Shown here: one piece after another, positions 25,084 to 37,171 of the stretch | Position numbering within the stretch: position 1 is the first letter of the stretch | Layout of the letters: each line of letters opens with the position of its first letter | Assembly: GCF_030272615.1 (NCBI RefSeq) | Contig: NC_081411.1 | Span: 181,372,977-181,436,976, forward strand | Direction of reading: 5' to 3' | Source: Cryptomeria japonica | Taxonomy: Eukaryota; Streptophyta; Pinopsida; Cupressales; Cupressaceae | DNA: 64,000 bases | Position numbers and translations under genes: made by a program | The notes under the pieces: generated by a model | Seen by the model: the letters and a program-made list of their open reading frames with translations, nothing else | What the model was told of the DNA's origin: nothing | Database searches by the model: none

Positions 25084-25971
25084 TGCAGCATCCCATTCGG
25101 GAACACCTATAGCTTCTCGAAAAGACTATGGATTAGAAGCTGAAGCAATGAAGAGATGTGGAGTTTGCTGAAATTGTGACCTAGTTCTTCTAGAATCTGA
25201 TGGATCACCAAGCCAATCTCCTACTGACTCAAAATTTTGTCGAGCCCAAAGAGGCACTGAAGCTGGAGAGTCTGGGGGAGAATCATCAACCTCTAAAGGA
25301 TGACTATGAAAAGAATGTGAATCCTCACCATCACTGTCACCATCTGAAGTGGAGGAAGAAGACTCCTGAACAGGATTAGGAGGATTAAGATCCTCAGAAG
25401 AACTATCAACATCATGCAATGTCTCCAATGTGATAGTGGATGGAGAAGTGGTATGAGAAGAAATGGAACTCTCCTCAAAATGAACACCCTTCTCAATGAA
25501 TAACTCATGTGTAGAGGGATGGAGAAGTCTATACCCTTTGACATCATCTGGATACCCAACAAATATGCAAGGCGTGCTCTACGGATCCATAGCCTTGCAT
25601 TTCTCTGCTGGAATGTGGGCCCATGCAAGAGAACCAAACACTCTGAAATGCTTAACTGTAGGTTTCCAACCGGTCCAAGCTTGAAAAGGAGTTACCTCCT
25701 TCATAGCTTTATGAGGAACTCGATTCTAGATGTAACATGCACAATTCATGGCCTCTGCCCAATACTGAGGTGCCAAAGACTTGGAGTGAATCATACAATT
25801 TGCCATCTCCTTCAAGGACCTATTCTTTCGTTCTGCGACACCATTCTGCTGAGGACTATATGGAACTGTGTGCTGCATGTTGATACCTTCTGAAGCACAA
25901 AATTGTTCAAACTAATTATTAACATATTCACCCCCATTATCAGTACGCAGAATCTTGATGAACTTCCCAGA

Positions 25972-26841
25972 TTATTTCTCTGCAAAAGCTTTGAAATCTA
26001 TAAAATTCTCAAATACCTCAAACTTTTGTTTGAGAAAGTAAACCCATGTAAATCTGGAAAAGTCATCAATAAATGTTAAGACATATCTAGCCCTACTGAA
26101 AGATGGTTGTGGAAATGGTCCTGCCAAGTCACTATGTACCAACTCCAATAGCTGTGGAGTTCTCCATGCTTTGCCTTTATCATACTTCTCCTCAGGATGC
26201 TTGCCAAGAATACATCCCTGGCAAACTCCATCAAAAAATTGAATAGAAGGCAACCCTGAAACCATGTCTTGTTTACTGAGTTGTTGCAAGTAACGATAGT
26301 TCAAGTGGCCAAATCGTTGATGCCACAAACAACTAATCTCATCTGCATGAGTGAGTAAAACTATCGAAGGAGAGTTAGGAACAAAGTGAGAAAACTGATA
26401 TAATCTGGATTGATGATCTGCTTTTCCCACAGCAATAGTAGACCCATTATGCATTTCACTTATTACCATTGTATATGGTGTGAACTCAACTCGCTTGGTA
26501 GAACCAATGTGAGTGATATGATAAATAGATAGGAGATTAGTTGATAAAGATGGAACAGAAAGGACATCCTTAAATGTTCCTTCACCCACATCAACAAACC
26601 CTCTCCCATGCACTTCAACAGGAGTGTCATCACCCATTAGTATGGAAGGCATAGAACATGGCTCTAAAGAGGTGAAATCATCTTTTGAAGAAGCCATGTG
26701 GTGCGAAGCACCCGAGTCAATTATCCAAGAATTGGGTTGTGAAGCAACAACAACTAGGGCCTTACCCTTTCCTTTCCCTTTACTCTTATCTGTATCCTTA
26801 GAAGATCCTTCTAATGAACTATGTTTGACTGAATCAGGCAC
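25972..26841 (-). mobile_element. Copia protease and integrase N-terminal region
   Basis: The aspartic protease motif WIIDSGASHHM is followed by the GAG-pre-integrase zinc-binding segment (CLWHQRFGHLNY...CQGC) and the integrase core start HSDLAGPFPQPSFSRARY and FIDDFSRFTWVYFLK. The integrase core and C-terminal region continue leftwards to about 25130 in decayed form. Confidence 0.9.
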
Positions 26842-27013
26842 CTTGATATTATTCTTTTCAAGAAGATTTGAAAGGTGATCAATTTGTTTCTTTAAACACT
26901 TATGTTCATCATGACCAGGCCTCTTACAATAAGAACACTTGACCTTCTCCTTCTTAGGTTGTTCACCTCTTGATGAAGAGGTCTGATTACATAGCTTTTG
27001 AAGTAGCAGATTT

Positions 27014-27715
27014 CTAATCTGTTTTCTTCTCTCCTTGGTTCTTTTGTTTCTTATCTTGCTTACTAGACCCTTTTTGTTCTTTCGTGCCTTGATTTACAAC
27101 TAAGGCATGTGACTTAGAGGATTTTATTGTACCCATTTGAACCAATTTGTCTTGCTCCCTAGTGAGTTCTGTAGAAAATTCATCTAGAGAAGGCATTTTG
27201 AATGTGGTATCTAGGGCACATTTTGTAGCATAGAATGTAGAAACAAACACTGAATAGTTAGGACCAAGCTTAGAAAGAATACTCAAGATCAGTTTCTTAT
27301 CATCTTTCTTAGTTCCACACCATTCCAATTGCAATCTTACAGACTTAAGTTTAGTGAAGAAGTCTTGTATAGTATCAAAATTGGTTGGATTCAACCCTAT
27401 GAGTTCATTCTCTAACTGATGACCTCTTAGCTCATCCTGCTTACCAAAGAGGTTTTCCAAAGTGGTCCACACTGCATTTAGTGCAGTGGCAGATTCAATG
27501 TGAAAAAGAAGGTCTGGAGAGACTGACATACATAAAGTACCAAAAGCTTCATCACATTTATTAAACCATTTAATCTTTTCTGCAACATCTTGAGGTTCAG
27601 TTTCAAGTCCCATAGTAACACGATGATACCCATGTCTTTTCAGATATATTATCATCTTAGATTTCCATTCAAAGTAATTATATGGTGTTAAAAGTGGAAC
27701 TATAGATGCATCCAT
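27014..27715 (-). mobile_element. Copia gag (UBN2/DUF4219-type)
   Basis: A 233-residue gag begins MDASIVPLLTPYNYFEWK and includes the usual AFGTLCMSVSPDLL and LENLFG segments. A CCHC zinc knuckle (CSYCKRPGHDEHKC) lies just downstream at about 26893-26945. Gag forms the particle that carries the element RNA. Confidence 0.88.
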
Positions 27716-28745
27716 GATAGTAGAAAAGAAGATTGCAAAGAATCAAGAAAAGTGCAAGAAAGAAGGCACAAGAGACACCCCCCGTTTTCACTAGTCTTAG
27801 AAATCACCCCCACCCCCCCCCCCCCCCCAAATATTACAAGGTTGGCACTTTATAATTAGTGCATTTACAAGGCTTTTTATCAGATTACAATTCTTTAAGA
27901 AACCAATAGAGATTTCAAATACAAATAATTTGAGACAAGATCTAAAACAAATCAGCCTTATAACTGCTTAATTTATCTCAATACCTTTCCAACAACTATT
28001 AGTTTTTGAAAAACAGAGTTGTGAGGAGAAAGATATGACCAGTTGAAAAGAAAAAGAAGCAGCTGATACAACCTTTAATATCTGATTAAAAAAAAGGCAA
28101 AAAATTTCAATTAGACCTACAATAATGGAGAGTTCTCATTTCTATCTTTCTGTCAAGTATTTGTTTGCAAAAATCTGACACCCAAGGCAAAAGTTGTGCA
28201 ACTTTTAAGAAATGTTGTTGAATTTCCCTGATAGAAAAATGGCTTAGGCCCTATCCAAGCTCGATTTCTGCAAAATTTATTCATTTTATGAAAATACGAT
28301 CCGAAACCCAAAAGTTTTTCGATGCTGGGAAGAAAACCCAGAAATAGGTTTTTGTGAAAGTGAACAGAAGTTGAAACACTAAAGCCGAAATGAAAACAGC
28401 TCCAGTAAAAAAAAATTACTCTGATTTTTTACTGTGTCCTCCAAACTCTGATTTTGGTGAAGTAAAAGTCACTTTTGACTTTGTCAAGCCTTATGGACAC
28501 TCTGGAAATTCTTATTAAGCTTCCAATATTACCACAAAGCTTCAATCACCTAGATCTTACAAGGACACATACATGTAAACCAGATTTAACTAGAAGCTAT
28601 TTTCTTTTAAACTGTTCTGATTCTCCAGATCACACGAGAATGCAGGAGAAGAGCATACTTAGTTTTTAAGGAAAATATTAGCTATATAAAAGTCTCAAAT
28701 CCCTCAAATAAATTAAGAAAAATAATGAGCTATACCAGACAATAA

Positions 28746-28757
28746 GCTCTGATACCA
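28746..28757 (-). promoter_or_regulatory. Primer-binding site, initiator tRNA-Met type
   Basis: TGGTATCAGAGC on the minus strand, directly abutting the 5' LTR. Confidence 0.9.
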
Positions 28758-29399
28758 TGTGAGATTCTGCGAGAACTGAGAACCGAGCCAAGATCTGATG
28801 TCGGTCGTAGATCACATGCAACTCTTCACGCAATAGATGATCAAAGATCAAAATAGCTTAATGAAGATAATTTCTATATGAGAGAGAAATAGAGACAAAG
28901 AAGAGAATTTGGAGAAGACTCTCACCGAGCTATCACTTCACCTGCTTGACTAGTGAAGGTGAGAGTATAGTGCTTATTATATAGAAAAATATAAGCATAT
29001 ACATCCAAGGGGTGCATTAACTCCTATTCCCCATAAAAAGTGGGAGGTTTTACCTTCTTGGTAAATGCCAAAACATGTGGCATAACCTCCATACATAAAG
29101 ACAAAAAAGGAGTTGAGAAAGTTGGCACATAAGGCCAAAAGAGGGTGTGAAACCCAACTACCCCATAACCCACTTAGGAAATGACAAAATAGTGGTTATG
29201 AGAGGTGGCACAACAAGCCAAAAGAGGGTGTGTAACTCAACTACCCATGTGAGGTAGAGAGTTACACATGTAGCTAAAGTATTTCACCGCGTGTCCTCAT
29301 ATAAACCACTCCTATTAACCTAAGCAAGCTTAAATAATATGTGTGTAGGAAAAAATAAATATCCCCTAACATAAGGAAAATAAAAAACCTACACTAATA
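28758..29399 (-). repeat. 5' LTR of the Copia element
   Basis: 642 bases, pairing with 22797-23438. The outer terminal dinucleotide differs from the other LTR by one base, but the target duplication fixes the edge. Confidence 0.9.
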
Positions 29400-29404
29400 T
29401 ATAA
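29400..29404. repeat. Target-site duplication TATAA (right)
   Basis: Abuts the right LTR and matches 22792-22796. Confidence 0.85.
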
Positions 29405-29833
29405 GAGGTATCTTTCACCAAGAATGAAGACAAAAATAACTAGGCTACTATGTTGCTATCCAAGTATGTTTGCACATTAAATTATACCACCTTTAATCAC
29501 AAAGAGCTCTTAAAAAGGGAAAACTACATGTGTCTAATGGTGAGGAGCAATATAATAGGGCCAAAAGAGTATTAATGCACTACTTTTGAATCCAAACTTA
29601 GAAAAAGAATGAGATTACATGTAATATGAATTTGAGATGTAACACATAATTTTTGAACAATTTGTTTAAATGGAATACAATTATAAAAAGAGTGAGAATG
29701 ACTTCAATAAAAGTTACAAAATACTTCCTTATTGTCATGTTTATACTTATTCATGTAGCTTATGTAAGGAAAAGTAATATTTTTATCATGTTTAAGTCTC
29801 TAGAAGATTCACTTCCCTAGATTCAAATGAGTG

Positions 29834-30891
29834 TCAACATAGATAGTTCTTTTCTCTTGTTGAATAGGAGGACAAGGATATGGTAACAAAATAGTTAAGG
29901 GGGAAAAATACTATGCCTTCTCTGGTGCATTGTGAAGGATATTTCATAGGGACTTTGTTTCCTTGTCCCATCTTTTCAAGACCTTGTCCAGTATATCTTT
30001 GTTTGGAAATCATATCATAGTCAATCTCATAAAGTTTTTTCGATTGTGAAGGTGAATGCATTTCATTATAGACCTCGTTGAAGTTTTCTATGTAAGTGTA
30101 CTTTTAAAGAACAAAGAGATGGATAGATAGAGGATGCATACTTGTAGGGAGATTTTCATTCTTATCATTATGCATGTACACTTTGTAGGGTTGAAAAGAT
30201 GTGTTTAATTGTTTTTATGTTAGGTGATATATCATGAAGGAAATCCTTGACATCATCATATCTAAAAATATGTTGATGACTAAAATAAGATCTTAGAGAA
30301 TGAGGGGGATCTAAAGTGATAGCAATCTTATGATTAATATGATTAGCTCGTCCCTCTTGTACCAAAATATTCTTGTGAGAAGAGGATTCATCATTACTCT
30401 TCAATGGTTGCATCTCCATTCAAGAGATCATTAATGAAAGTATTAACTATTTCCTCATGATCAAGAGACACTCTAGGAGAATTACATGTATGATTTATTT
30501 CAATATCATCTCTAGGAGGATCATCAAAGGTCCCACTAGAAACATCCACTAAAGCTTTGATGGAATCAAAACATTTTATAAACTTCTTTAAGAATATCAC
30601 TATATAAAAACATGAAACATTTATGAAAGCTTTAAGAAATAAAGTGAATTTAGGAAACATCCTTGAAATCCTCATGATGCAATACATTAGAGTGCTATGA
30701 ATGAATGCAAGCAACATGAAGTGAAAGATATCATCATTTAACACATGATTTTGATAAATATAGCTAATAAATAATGTAATCATATGTGAAATTGCAAACC
30801 AATAATATTTTGTAAACTGCATAGTGAAAAATCAAATCTAAAAGTGAAACATCAAAAGTGAATGCAAGTATAAGACATGTCGGGCTCACCA
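29834..30891 (-). mobile_element. Decayed coding remnant, probably LTR-retroelement 5' region
   Basis: Three minus-strand frames follow one another (30822-30394, 30419-30168, 30061-29834). The last contains a segment resembling a G-patch (YTGQGLEKMGQGNKVP), a motif found in some plant retroelement polyproteins. To the right, TGGTGAGCCCGAC (30879-30891, minus strand) resembles a primer-binding site preceded by a possible LTR end (TTTACA). The family is not certain; no protease, RT or integrase motif is present. It is a broken fossil. Confidence 0.35.
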
Positions 30892-32329
30892 AAATGTAAA
30901 GTTTTGTGAAAATGGGGTTCACTAGTCTAATCAGGCAAACTAGGAATCAAACCCCTTTGATTGCAACATCACATTGGGGAAACAACCAATAGACCCAACT
31001 TAGTAGAGTTGGGGATAATGATTGATTAATTTATTTTTGTTGATTTATTGTAATTGGATAAGATACGATGATTAAATGCAATGACATCAATTTTGTATTG
31101 CAAAGCTAGAAATAGGATTGGAAAAGAGCTAGGAGAAGAAACACTAAGGTAAGGTCACAAAAAAGAAGTATGAAATCCTAAGGGGTTACAATTTACAACA
31201 CTAAAAATGGGTTGTTTCTTAGAATCTGTGGTACATAGAAACATTTTGTCTACACCTATAGATGCACACATGGTTGCAACATAGTAATCTCTCCCAGTTT
31301 TCAAAATCTTTGACCCATTTCAAAACTGTAACAATGTCACGGAAGTTGAAAAAATCATCAACTGCAATCAATAAAATTTGTTGCGAGGCATATTTTTCAT
31401 TCTATATTTCATGGGGCTAAACTAACCATGTGAACACATTAGGGTGGGTGGATGAACACTAAGAGAGGCCTTGCTTTATATCACAACTATCCCAATCATT
31501 GTGGTTTACATAGTTATGATTATCGCAATGTTACAATGGATTATTATATGAATTAGGGTATCTATATAAATAAATCCAAGTACACACACATTTTCTTGTG
31601 ATAGCAATGACTATAAGATCACATAATACTTTAATTTTTCTCAATGAGATAGTGGTATGAGTGTTACAGAACTCAATAGGTCATATGTATGTCACATAAG
31701 GTTTAAATAATATTTTGCTATCAATTTCATTTTGATAAGAGGTCTAAGAAAGGTCATGCGGATTAAATGAAGATGTGATAGTGTTAAAAGATAGTAGTAT
31801 ATGGGGTATAAGCAAGCAACATATAGGCCTATTAGGGTAATGCAAAGGAGATGTTAATAGGTGTCAAATCAAGAAGAAACAAGAATAGATGAGAGAACTA
31901 AGGATTTTTTGTAGGGATCTTTACACTGTTGTCAAAGAATCTAAAGAACATTATGGGAGATTGAGGGACTAAGAAAAGGAAGTCAAATAGTGAACTAGGC
32001 ACATAGATGAAAATGTGCTTAAAAGGCTATGGGTAGAGGTTAATAATGAAATAAATTCATGTGTTGTAATTGGTGCACATGGTCTTGTGATAGAGTAGCC
32101 TAAAGAAATTAATGAGTGCTATCAAGTGACATGTGTGAAGATATTTTGTTAGGAAATGGTGACCTCATGAGAGCACACATTTAAGCCTTAAACAAATCCA
32201 CAAGCCTATGAAAATTCTACAAATAATGTAAGAATGACATGGTAGAAGATAGTCCCTTGGATGAAGACTAAGCGAATAGTCAATACAAACTTCATCAATG
32301 TTTAAATCATCCTCTTACTTACAAGATGG
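30892..32329. other. Non-coding DNA, possibly decayed LTR sequence
   Basis: No credible gene. It may include the LTR of the remnant to its left (if the primer-like site at 30879-30891 is real) and decayed pol of the Gypsy fragment to its right. Confidence 0.35.
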
Positions 32330-32627
32330 AATTCGAAAATTTCTCTTATCATTTTGACTTTCATGTCTCTTGTTTGAAGAATTTCATGGCCAATATGTTC
32401 TTGCTAAAACTATTTTGCCTAAGCTCAATGCTAACTGAAGTATTACCCTCTAGTGCAAATCAATCTTGGATATATGCTTGCACTAGCTTCACAACCACAT
32501 AACCACTAAGTTCCTAGTTTAGTGGCATGGTATGCACCTTGAAGATGCTAGTTGGGAATCACTTCACCAAGTCCAATAATTTACTTCCCCTAACTATTGA
32601 GGATAAATATTTTCAAAATGTAGGGGA
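32330..32627 (+). mobile_element. Ty3/Gypsy integrase C-terminus/chromodomain remnant
   Basis: Plus-strand translation gives FHVSCLK near 32369-32389, the hallmark of the end of Gypsy integrase. A chromodomain-like piece follows (WHGMHLEDASWES, about 32520-32565). A purine-rich TGTAGGGGA and then a TGTTAGGACCC LTR-like start come next. It is short and heavily decayed. Confidence 0.5.
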
Positions 32628-32950
32628 TGTTAGGACCCTTTAAACACTCTTATCCTAGTTCATTCTTTATTATGATAAAGAATTTGGACGCATAATCTTT
32701 TTAAGCCATCCATTGAGCTATTTTGAACAGTCCTATATGCTTGGAAAGCATTAATTAACTTTAATAAAATTAGTATAATAATAGGGCATAGTCTATTATT
32801 TTACCATCAATAAAATTATATTGCATTGACTATTGGTTAAAGCAGGTTGCCTCCTTACAAAGGCCTTGGATATTTGTAACATTTTTTTTCTATTCAATCC
32901 AATATAAATTTTGTGTTTCTATTTTAGAACTAATTTCTTAATATTTTAGG
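32628..32950 (+). repeat. Probable start of a Gypsy 3' LTR
   Basis: Begins TGTTAGGACCC directly after the chromodomain-like remnant and a short purine tract. The right limit is not resolved. Confidence 0.35.
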
Positions 32951-33965
32951 TTTTGACTAATTTATTGTAAAAATGATCATCAAACATAGATACAATTGAA
33001 AAATAGAATTGAATAATCATTTTGAGAGGTGAATTTTTTTATCTTTTATTGTTCTTGTATGAAACATTTTCATTGTCTCTTGCCAACTCATATGATCCTA
33101 CTTTAGCATAAATATTTTTTTTTGAATTGAGGTAAGCCATTTATGTAAATGCAAAAGATGTATAGGATGTCTTAAATATATATTTCATTTAGACGATAAA
33201 AGATAATAGGATTTTTCTTGTAATATCATAATAGTCTCATTGACTGCTAGGGTTACTAGGAATTAAAGGTAGAAGACTATTTTCATATTTCTTGAGATTA
33301 TGGTTTTCTACAAGTTTTCTAAAGTAGAAGCAAGTTAGAGAATGTAAAAAAGATTTCTTTATAATAATCATAAAACAAATCTTGTACTAAGAATTTGAAT
33401 AATGACCTATTGTTTATGTCTTCAACTTCTAAGATAAATCTCTTGTATTACCAACATTTATATTATAACAATGACGTGGTAATAGTTGAGAAGGTCTAAA
33501 GCTTTTAAAAACTGAATCATTCAACTAATTCAAATCATAACTGGAGCCAAAAGATATGCATTTCAACTTTATGTAATTATTCATTCATTCAATTAATTAC
33601 TTGCAATATAGATAATAGTGGTAAAAATGATTCATATTAACCAAAAATCCATATAGCCATACAATATTATATATCGATAAAGTATAATATATATCCAATA
33701 AAGCTATATAAGCTCACAACAAAGCCATACAGACATAAAATGTCACATATCTGTAATCTATAATATATGTTAAAAATTGCCATATAGGCATACAACAAAG
33801 AATCCTAAGGTAGTCATTTCCCTCTAGGGAAAAGAAATAGATCACAAGTTGCCTTTGATTATCAAGTGGATGGAAATGTAAATGGTGCTGATTTCTTTTG
33901 AGCTTGCTTACTCATCCTCTCTAAATTTTTTGGAGCTCCATCTAATACAATAAAAAGTATAAACA

Positions 33966-34002
<37 letters not shown>

Positions 34003-34377
34003 ACATATAATAGAATAATCACTTACCACATACAAATAATTATGTTGTTAATCTACGATAGGACCATGCTCACAATCTTAAGTCAAGCCCCTACAATAAG
34101 CATCAAGATAACAATTAAAGTACAAATGAGTATCATTAAATTTTTCAATTACAGATCAATAAGATAACGAATGTAATGTAAAATTTACTAGTATGTCTTA
34201 AACCTTTGTTAAATCAACCAAGCTTTCTACTGTTGTAACAACACCATATTCCTTTGTGCCATGAATATCAGGAGGAATACTTGATGTCAACATTTAAAAA
34301 TGAAACAACAAATGTTACTCAACTATCAAAATTACCTAACATTAGTTTACAATACCATTAATGAATAAAGGTTACAT
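32951..34377. other. AT-rich intergenic DNA
   Basis: No gene recognised. Contains an (AT)n microsatellite at 33969-33998. Confidence 0.5.
33969..33998. repeat. (AT)n microsatellite
   Basis: About 15 uninterrupted AT dinucleotides. Confidence 0.95.
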
Positions 34378-35776
34378 GAGTGAAAGTTCACCAATGACCT
34401 TGACTACCAAGTGTTGTTGTCGAAAGTTGAACATCAACCTATTCAACATCGAAAATGAGTTAGAATAATACCATTCATATAAGGTCCAACAATTCAAATG
34501 CAATATTTATATTTATTTACTAATTACATACCCCATGGATTTGATGATGTCATGAAATAGGGAGGTGGAGGACCACTACAAGTAGGGTGAACACTCTTAC
34601 CCTGAATTTTCATCATAATCATTCTAGACTAATTTAGTTAATCTTATGTTTCAAAATAAGATAAATAAATTAAATTAAATGAATTTATTGAACTTTACCT
34701 AACTATCAATGCCAAATGTTTCATTCAACAAAGCTTCTATCATGACCATCTGATTTGGTACAAATGTCTCCTAGGTAGGTTTATCTTGACTACTTTCAAA
34801 ATCATAAACACATTAAGGTGTCCACCTTCACACTCTCCTTCACCTGAGTGAAAGTTCACCAATGACCTTGACTACCAAGTGTTGTTGTCGAAAGTTGAAC
34901 ATCAACCTATTCAACATCGAAAATGAGTTAGAATAATACCATTCATATAAGGTCCAACAATTCAAATGTAATATTTATATTTATTTACTAATTACATACC
35001 CCATGGATTTGATGATGTCATGAAATAGGGAGGTGGAGGACCGCTACAAGTAGGGTGAACACTCTTACCCTGAATTTTCATCATAATCATTCTAGACTAA
35101 TTTAGTTAATCTTATGTTTCAAAATAAGATAAATAAATTAAATTAAATGAATTTATTGAACTTTACCTAACTATCAATGCTAAATGTTTCATTCAACAAA
35201 GCTTCTATCATGACCATCTGATTTGGTACAAATGTCTCCTAGGTAGGTTTATCTTGACTACTTTCAAAATCATAAACACATTAAGGTGTCCACCTTCGCA
35301 CTCTCCTTCACTTGAGTGAAAGTTCACCAATGACCTTGACTACCAAGTGTTGTTGTCGAAAGTTGAACATCAACCTATTCAACATCGAAAATGAGTTAGA
35401 ATAATACCATTCATATAAGGTCCAACAATTCAAATGTAATATTTATATTTATTTACTAATTACATACCCCATGGATTTGATGATGTCATGAAATAGGGAG
35501 GTGGAGGACCGCTACAAGTAGGGTGAACACTCTTACCCTGAATTTTCATCATAATCATTCTAGACTAATTTAGTTAATCTTATGTTTCAAAATAAGATTA
35601 AATTAAATTAAATGAATTTATTGAACTTTACCTAACTATCAATGCCAAATGTTTCATTCAACAAAGCTTCTATCATGACCATCTGATTTGGTACAAATGT
35701 CTCCTAGGTAGGTTTATCTTGACTACTTTCAAAATCATAAACACATTAAGGTGTCCACCTTCACACTCTCCTTCAT
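34378..35776. repeat. Three tandem copies of a 468-bp unit
   Basis: GAGTGAAAGTTCACCAATGACC recurs at 34378, 34846 and 35314, exactly 468 bases apart. The copies are nearly identical along their length; the third is a few bases shorter in an AAATAAAT run. I recognise no coding sequence in the unit. The low divergence implies recent tandem duplication. Confidence 0.92.
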
Positions 35777-35977
35777 AATGAAATGAATAGTCACATGCTC
35801 CAACTCAGGTCTAGCCAAGGGTCTCGATGCCTGATTTGGGTCATGTTGAAGGCCTACTCTATACTACATCAAGTGGTATTAGACCGAGATTCAATTCCTT
35901 TGGGAGTGGGAGTATTCCTGAAGAGCTTGGTGTAGCTAGACTGCCAACTTGAGATAGTCGTACTAGTTCTGAAGGAA

Positions 35978-36109
35978 GAATGCAATCAAGGATAGAGGGT
36001 CCGAAATGGACTATCTAGCCTTGCAGCCGAATCAAACACAAAAGAATGCAATCAAGGATAGAGGGACCATAATGGACTATTTAGCCTCGCAGTCAAATCA
36101 AACACAACA
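35978..36109. repeat. Two tandem copies of a 66-bp unit
   Basis: GAATGCAATCAAGGATAGAG begins at 35978 and again at 36044, with the following bases similar throughout. Confidence 0.85.
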
Positions 36110-36382
36110 AAAGTAATTAAAAGAATAAAAAACTTTATTGATTCAAATTGGAATACAACATGCCTGGAAACCCTCTTACATGCAAATTACAAATTGGTGC
36201 ACTGACCACAATCACATGCCCATAGACTGCTATAAACTTATTATTGACTATACGCAAAATTTATAAAAAATATAAAAAAAAAATTCAAAAATTATAAGAA
36301 ATAAAAAAGACTATTTGAAATTAGTCCAAATTTCAATATTTGACATATTTTAAAATACTTGAAAATATATAACATATTTTTC

Positions 36383-36505
36383 AATAAATAATATATACAC
36401 TATTTATTAAAAAATCATACTTTAAAAATAATATATACACTATTTATTAAAAAATCATACTTTAAAAATAATATATACACTATTTATTAAAAAATCATAC
36501 TTAAA
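36383..36505. repeat. Three tandem copies of a 40-bp AT-rich unit in the TNL 3' flank
   Basis: ATATATACACTATTTATTAA recurs at 36391, 36431 and 36471. Each unit carries AATAAA on the minus strand (36403-36408, 36443-36448 and 36483-36488), 186-274 bases past the TNL stop codon. These could act as reiterated polyadenylation signals. Confidence 0.9.
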
Positions 36506-36673
36506 AAGATGTCCCATAAGCATAATCATTAGAAACAACTATAAATCACTCCGACTACACCTTAATCACCTAGTTCCAACGAGAGAAAAAATACAAAATC
36601 CTTTCTTTCGTACTCACCAATGAAATACGTTTTTTTTACGTTACCTTGAGATAATCAACAAATAACAGTGTTC

Positions 36674-37171
36674 TTATTTCTGATGTAGCTTATCAACAAT
36701 TGTGGTCAAAGCGGGGAGAACTCTGCAATCATCCCATTTCCTCACAGCCCACGCACACCACTTCTTCGTTTTTAATCGCCAGGGAAAACAATATTCAATC
36801 CGCCGCTGCGCAAGGTCGACCAGCCTTGGGAAACAAAAGCGTTGAATGCCTCTACAGTCAAGAAGTTCCCAGCGATGTTGCTCCGTAATTACCGTGGTAA
36901 CCGTAGTAATTATCCATTCTCCCTGTTCCAGGTCTTCTAAAGTCGAATATTTCATGTTTTCGCGTACGGTGCGACGAAGATCAGAGATATTGGCCTCGAC
37001 CACACCGCATACGATTATTGCACTCCATGATCCCTCAAGATGACCTAATGTTTGAGACAGAGTGTCTGGATTCGCGCAGAAATGAGCCTCAGAGAACAGA
37101 GAAGGGTTTAAATTTGACTTCGCTTCACCCGCTGCTTTTCCAACTATTTGAATAAAGGCTGAGGGCACACT
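36674..37171 (-). CDS. TNL exon 5: post-LRR C-terminal domain
   Basis: 165 residues plus stop (protein residues 2672-2836 of the full reading). The acceptor TTTCAG|AGT at 37174-37172 keeps the frame after CFRKLK. The piece starts SVPSAFIQIVGKAAGEAK and contains WSAIIVCGVVE and EQGEWIITTV segments, then a Trp/Arg-rich part and a C-terminal VDKLHQK. It does not look like an LRR. It resembles a C-terminal extension that I recall from other conifer TNLs, whose function is not known to me. The TAA stop is at 36676-36674. Confidence 0.7.
   Translation of the reverse strand, partial: SVPSAFIQIVGKAAGEAKSNLNPSLFSEAHFCANPDTLSQTLGHLEGSWSAIIVCGVVEANISDLRRTVRENMKYSTLEDLEQGEWIITTVTTVITEQHRWELLDCRGIQRFCFPRLVDLAQRRIEYCFPWRLKTKKWCAWAVRKWDDCRVLPALTTIVDKLHQK

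Larger units (their letters stand above)
22797..29399 (-). mobile_element. Ty1/Copia LTR retrotransposon with both LTRs and TSDs
   Basis: Two 642-bp LTRs (22797-23438 and 28758-29399) flank an interior with gag, protease, integrase, reverse transcriptase and RNase H in the Copia order, read right to left. The 5' LTR is the right-hand one and is followed by an initiator tRNA-Met primer site (28746-28757). A polypurine tract lies at 23439-23452. The target duplication TATAA is perfect (22792-22796 and 29400-29404). The LTRs differ at about 20 positions by eye, near 3%, which suggests an insertion of the order of millions of years at rates usually assumed for conifers (inference). The structure is complete, but coding is broken in about five places. 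Confidence 0.92.

Noticed and set aside
34378-35776. CRISPR-like or satellite array
   Set aside because: Units are contiguous 468-bp copies without spacers; this is a plain tandem triplication in a plant genome.
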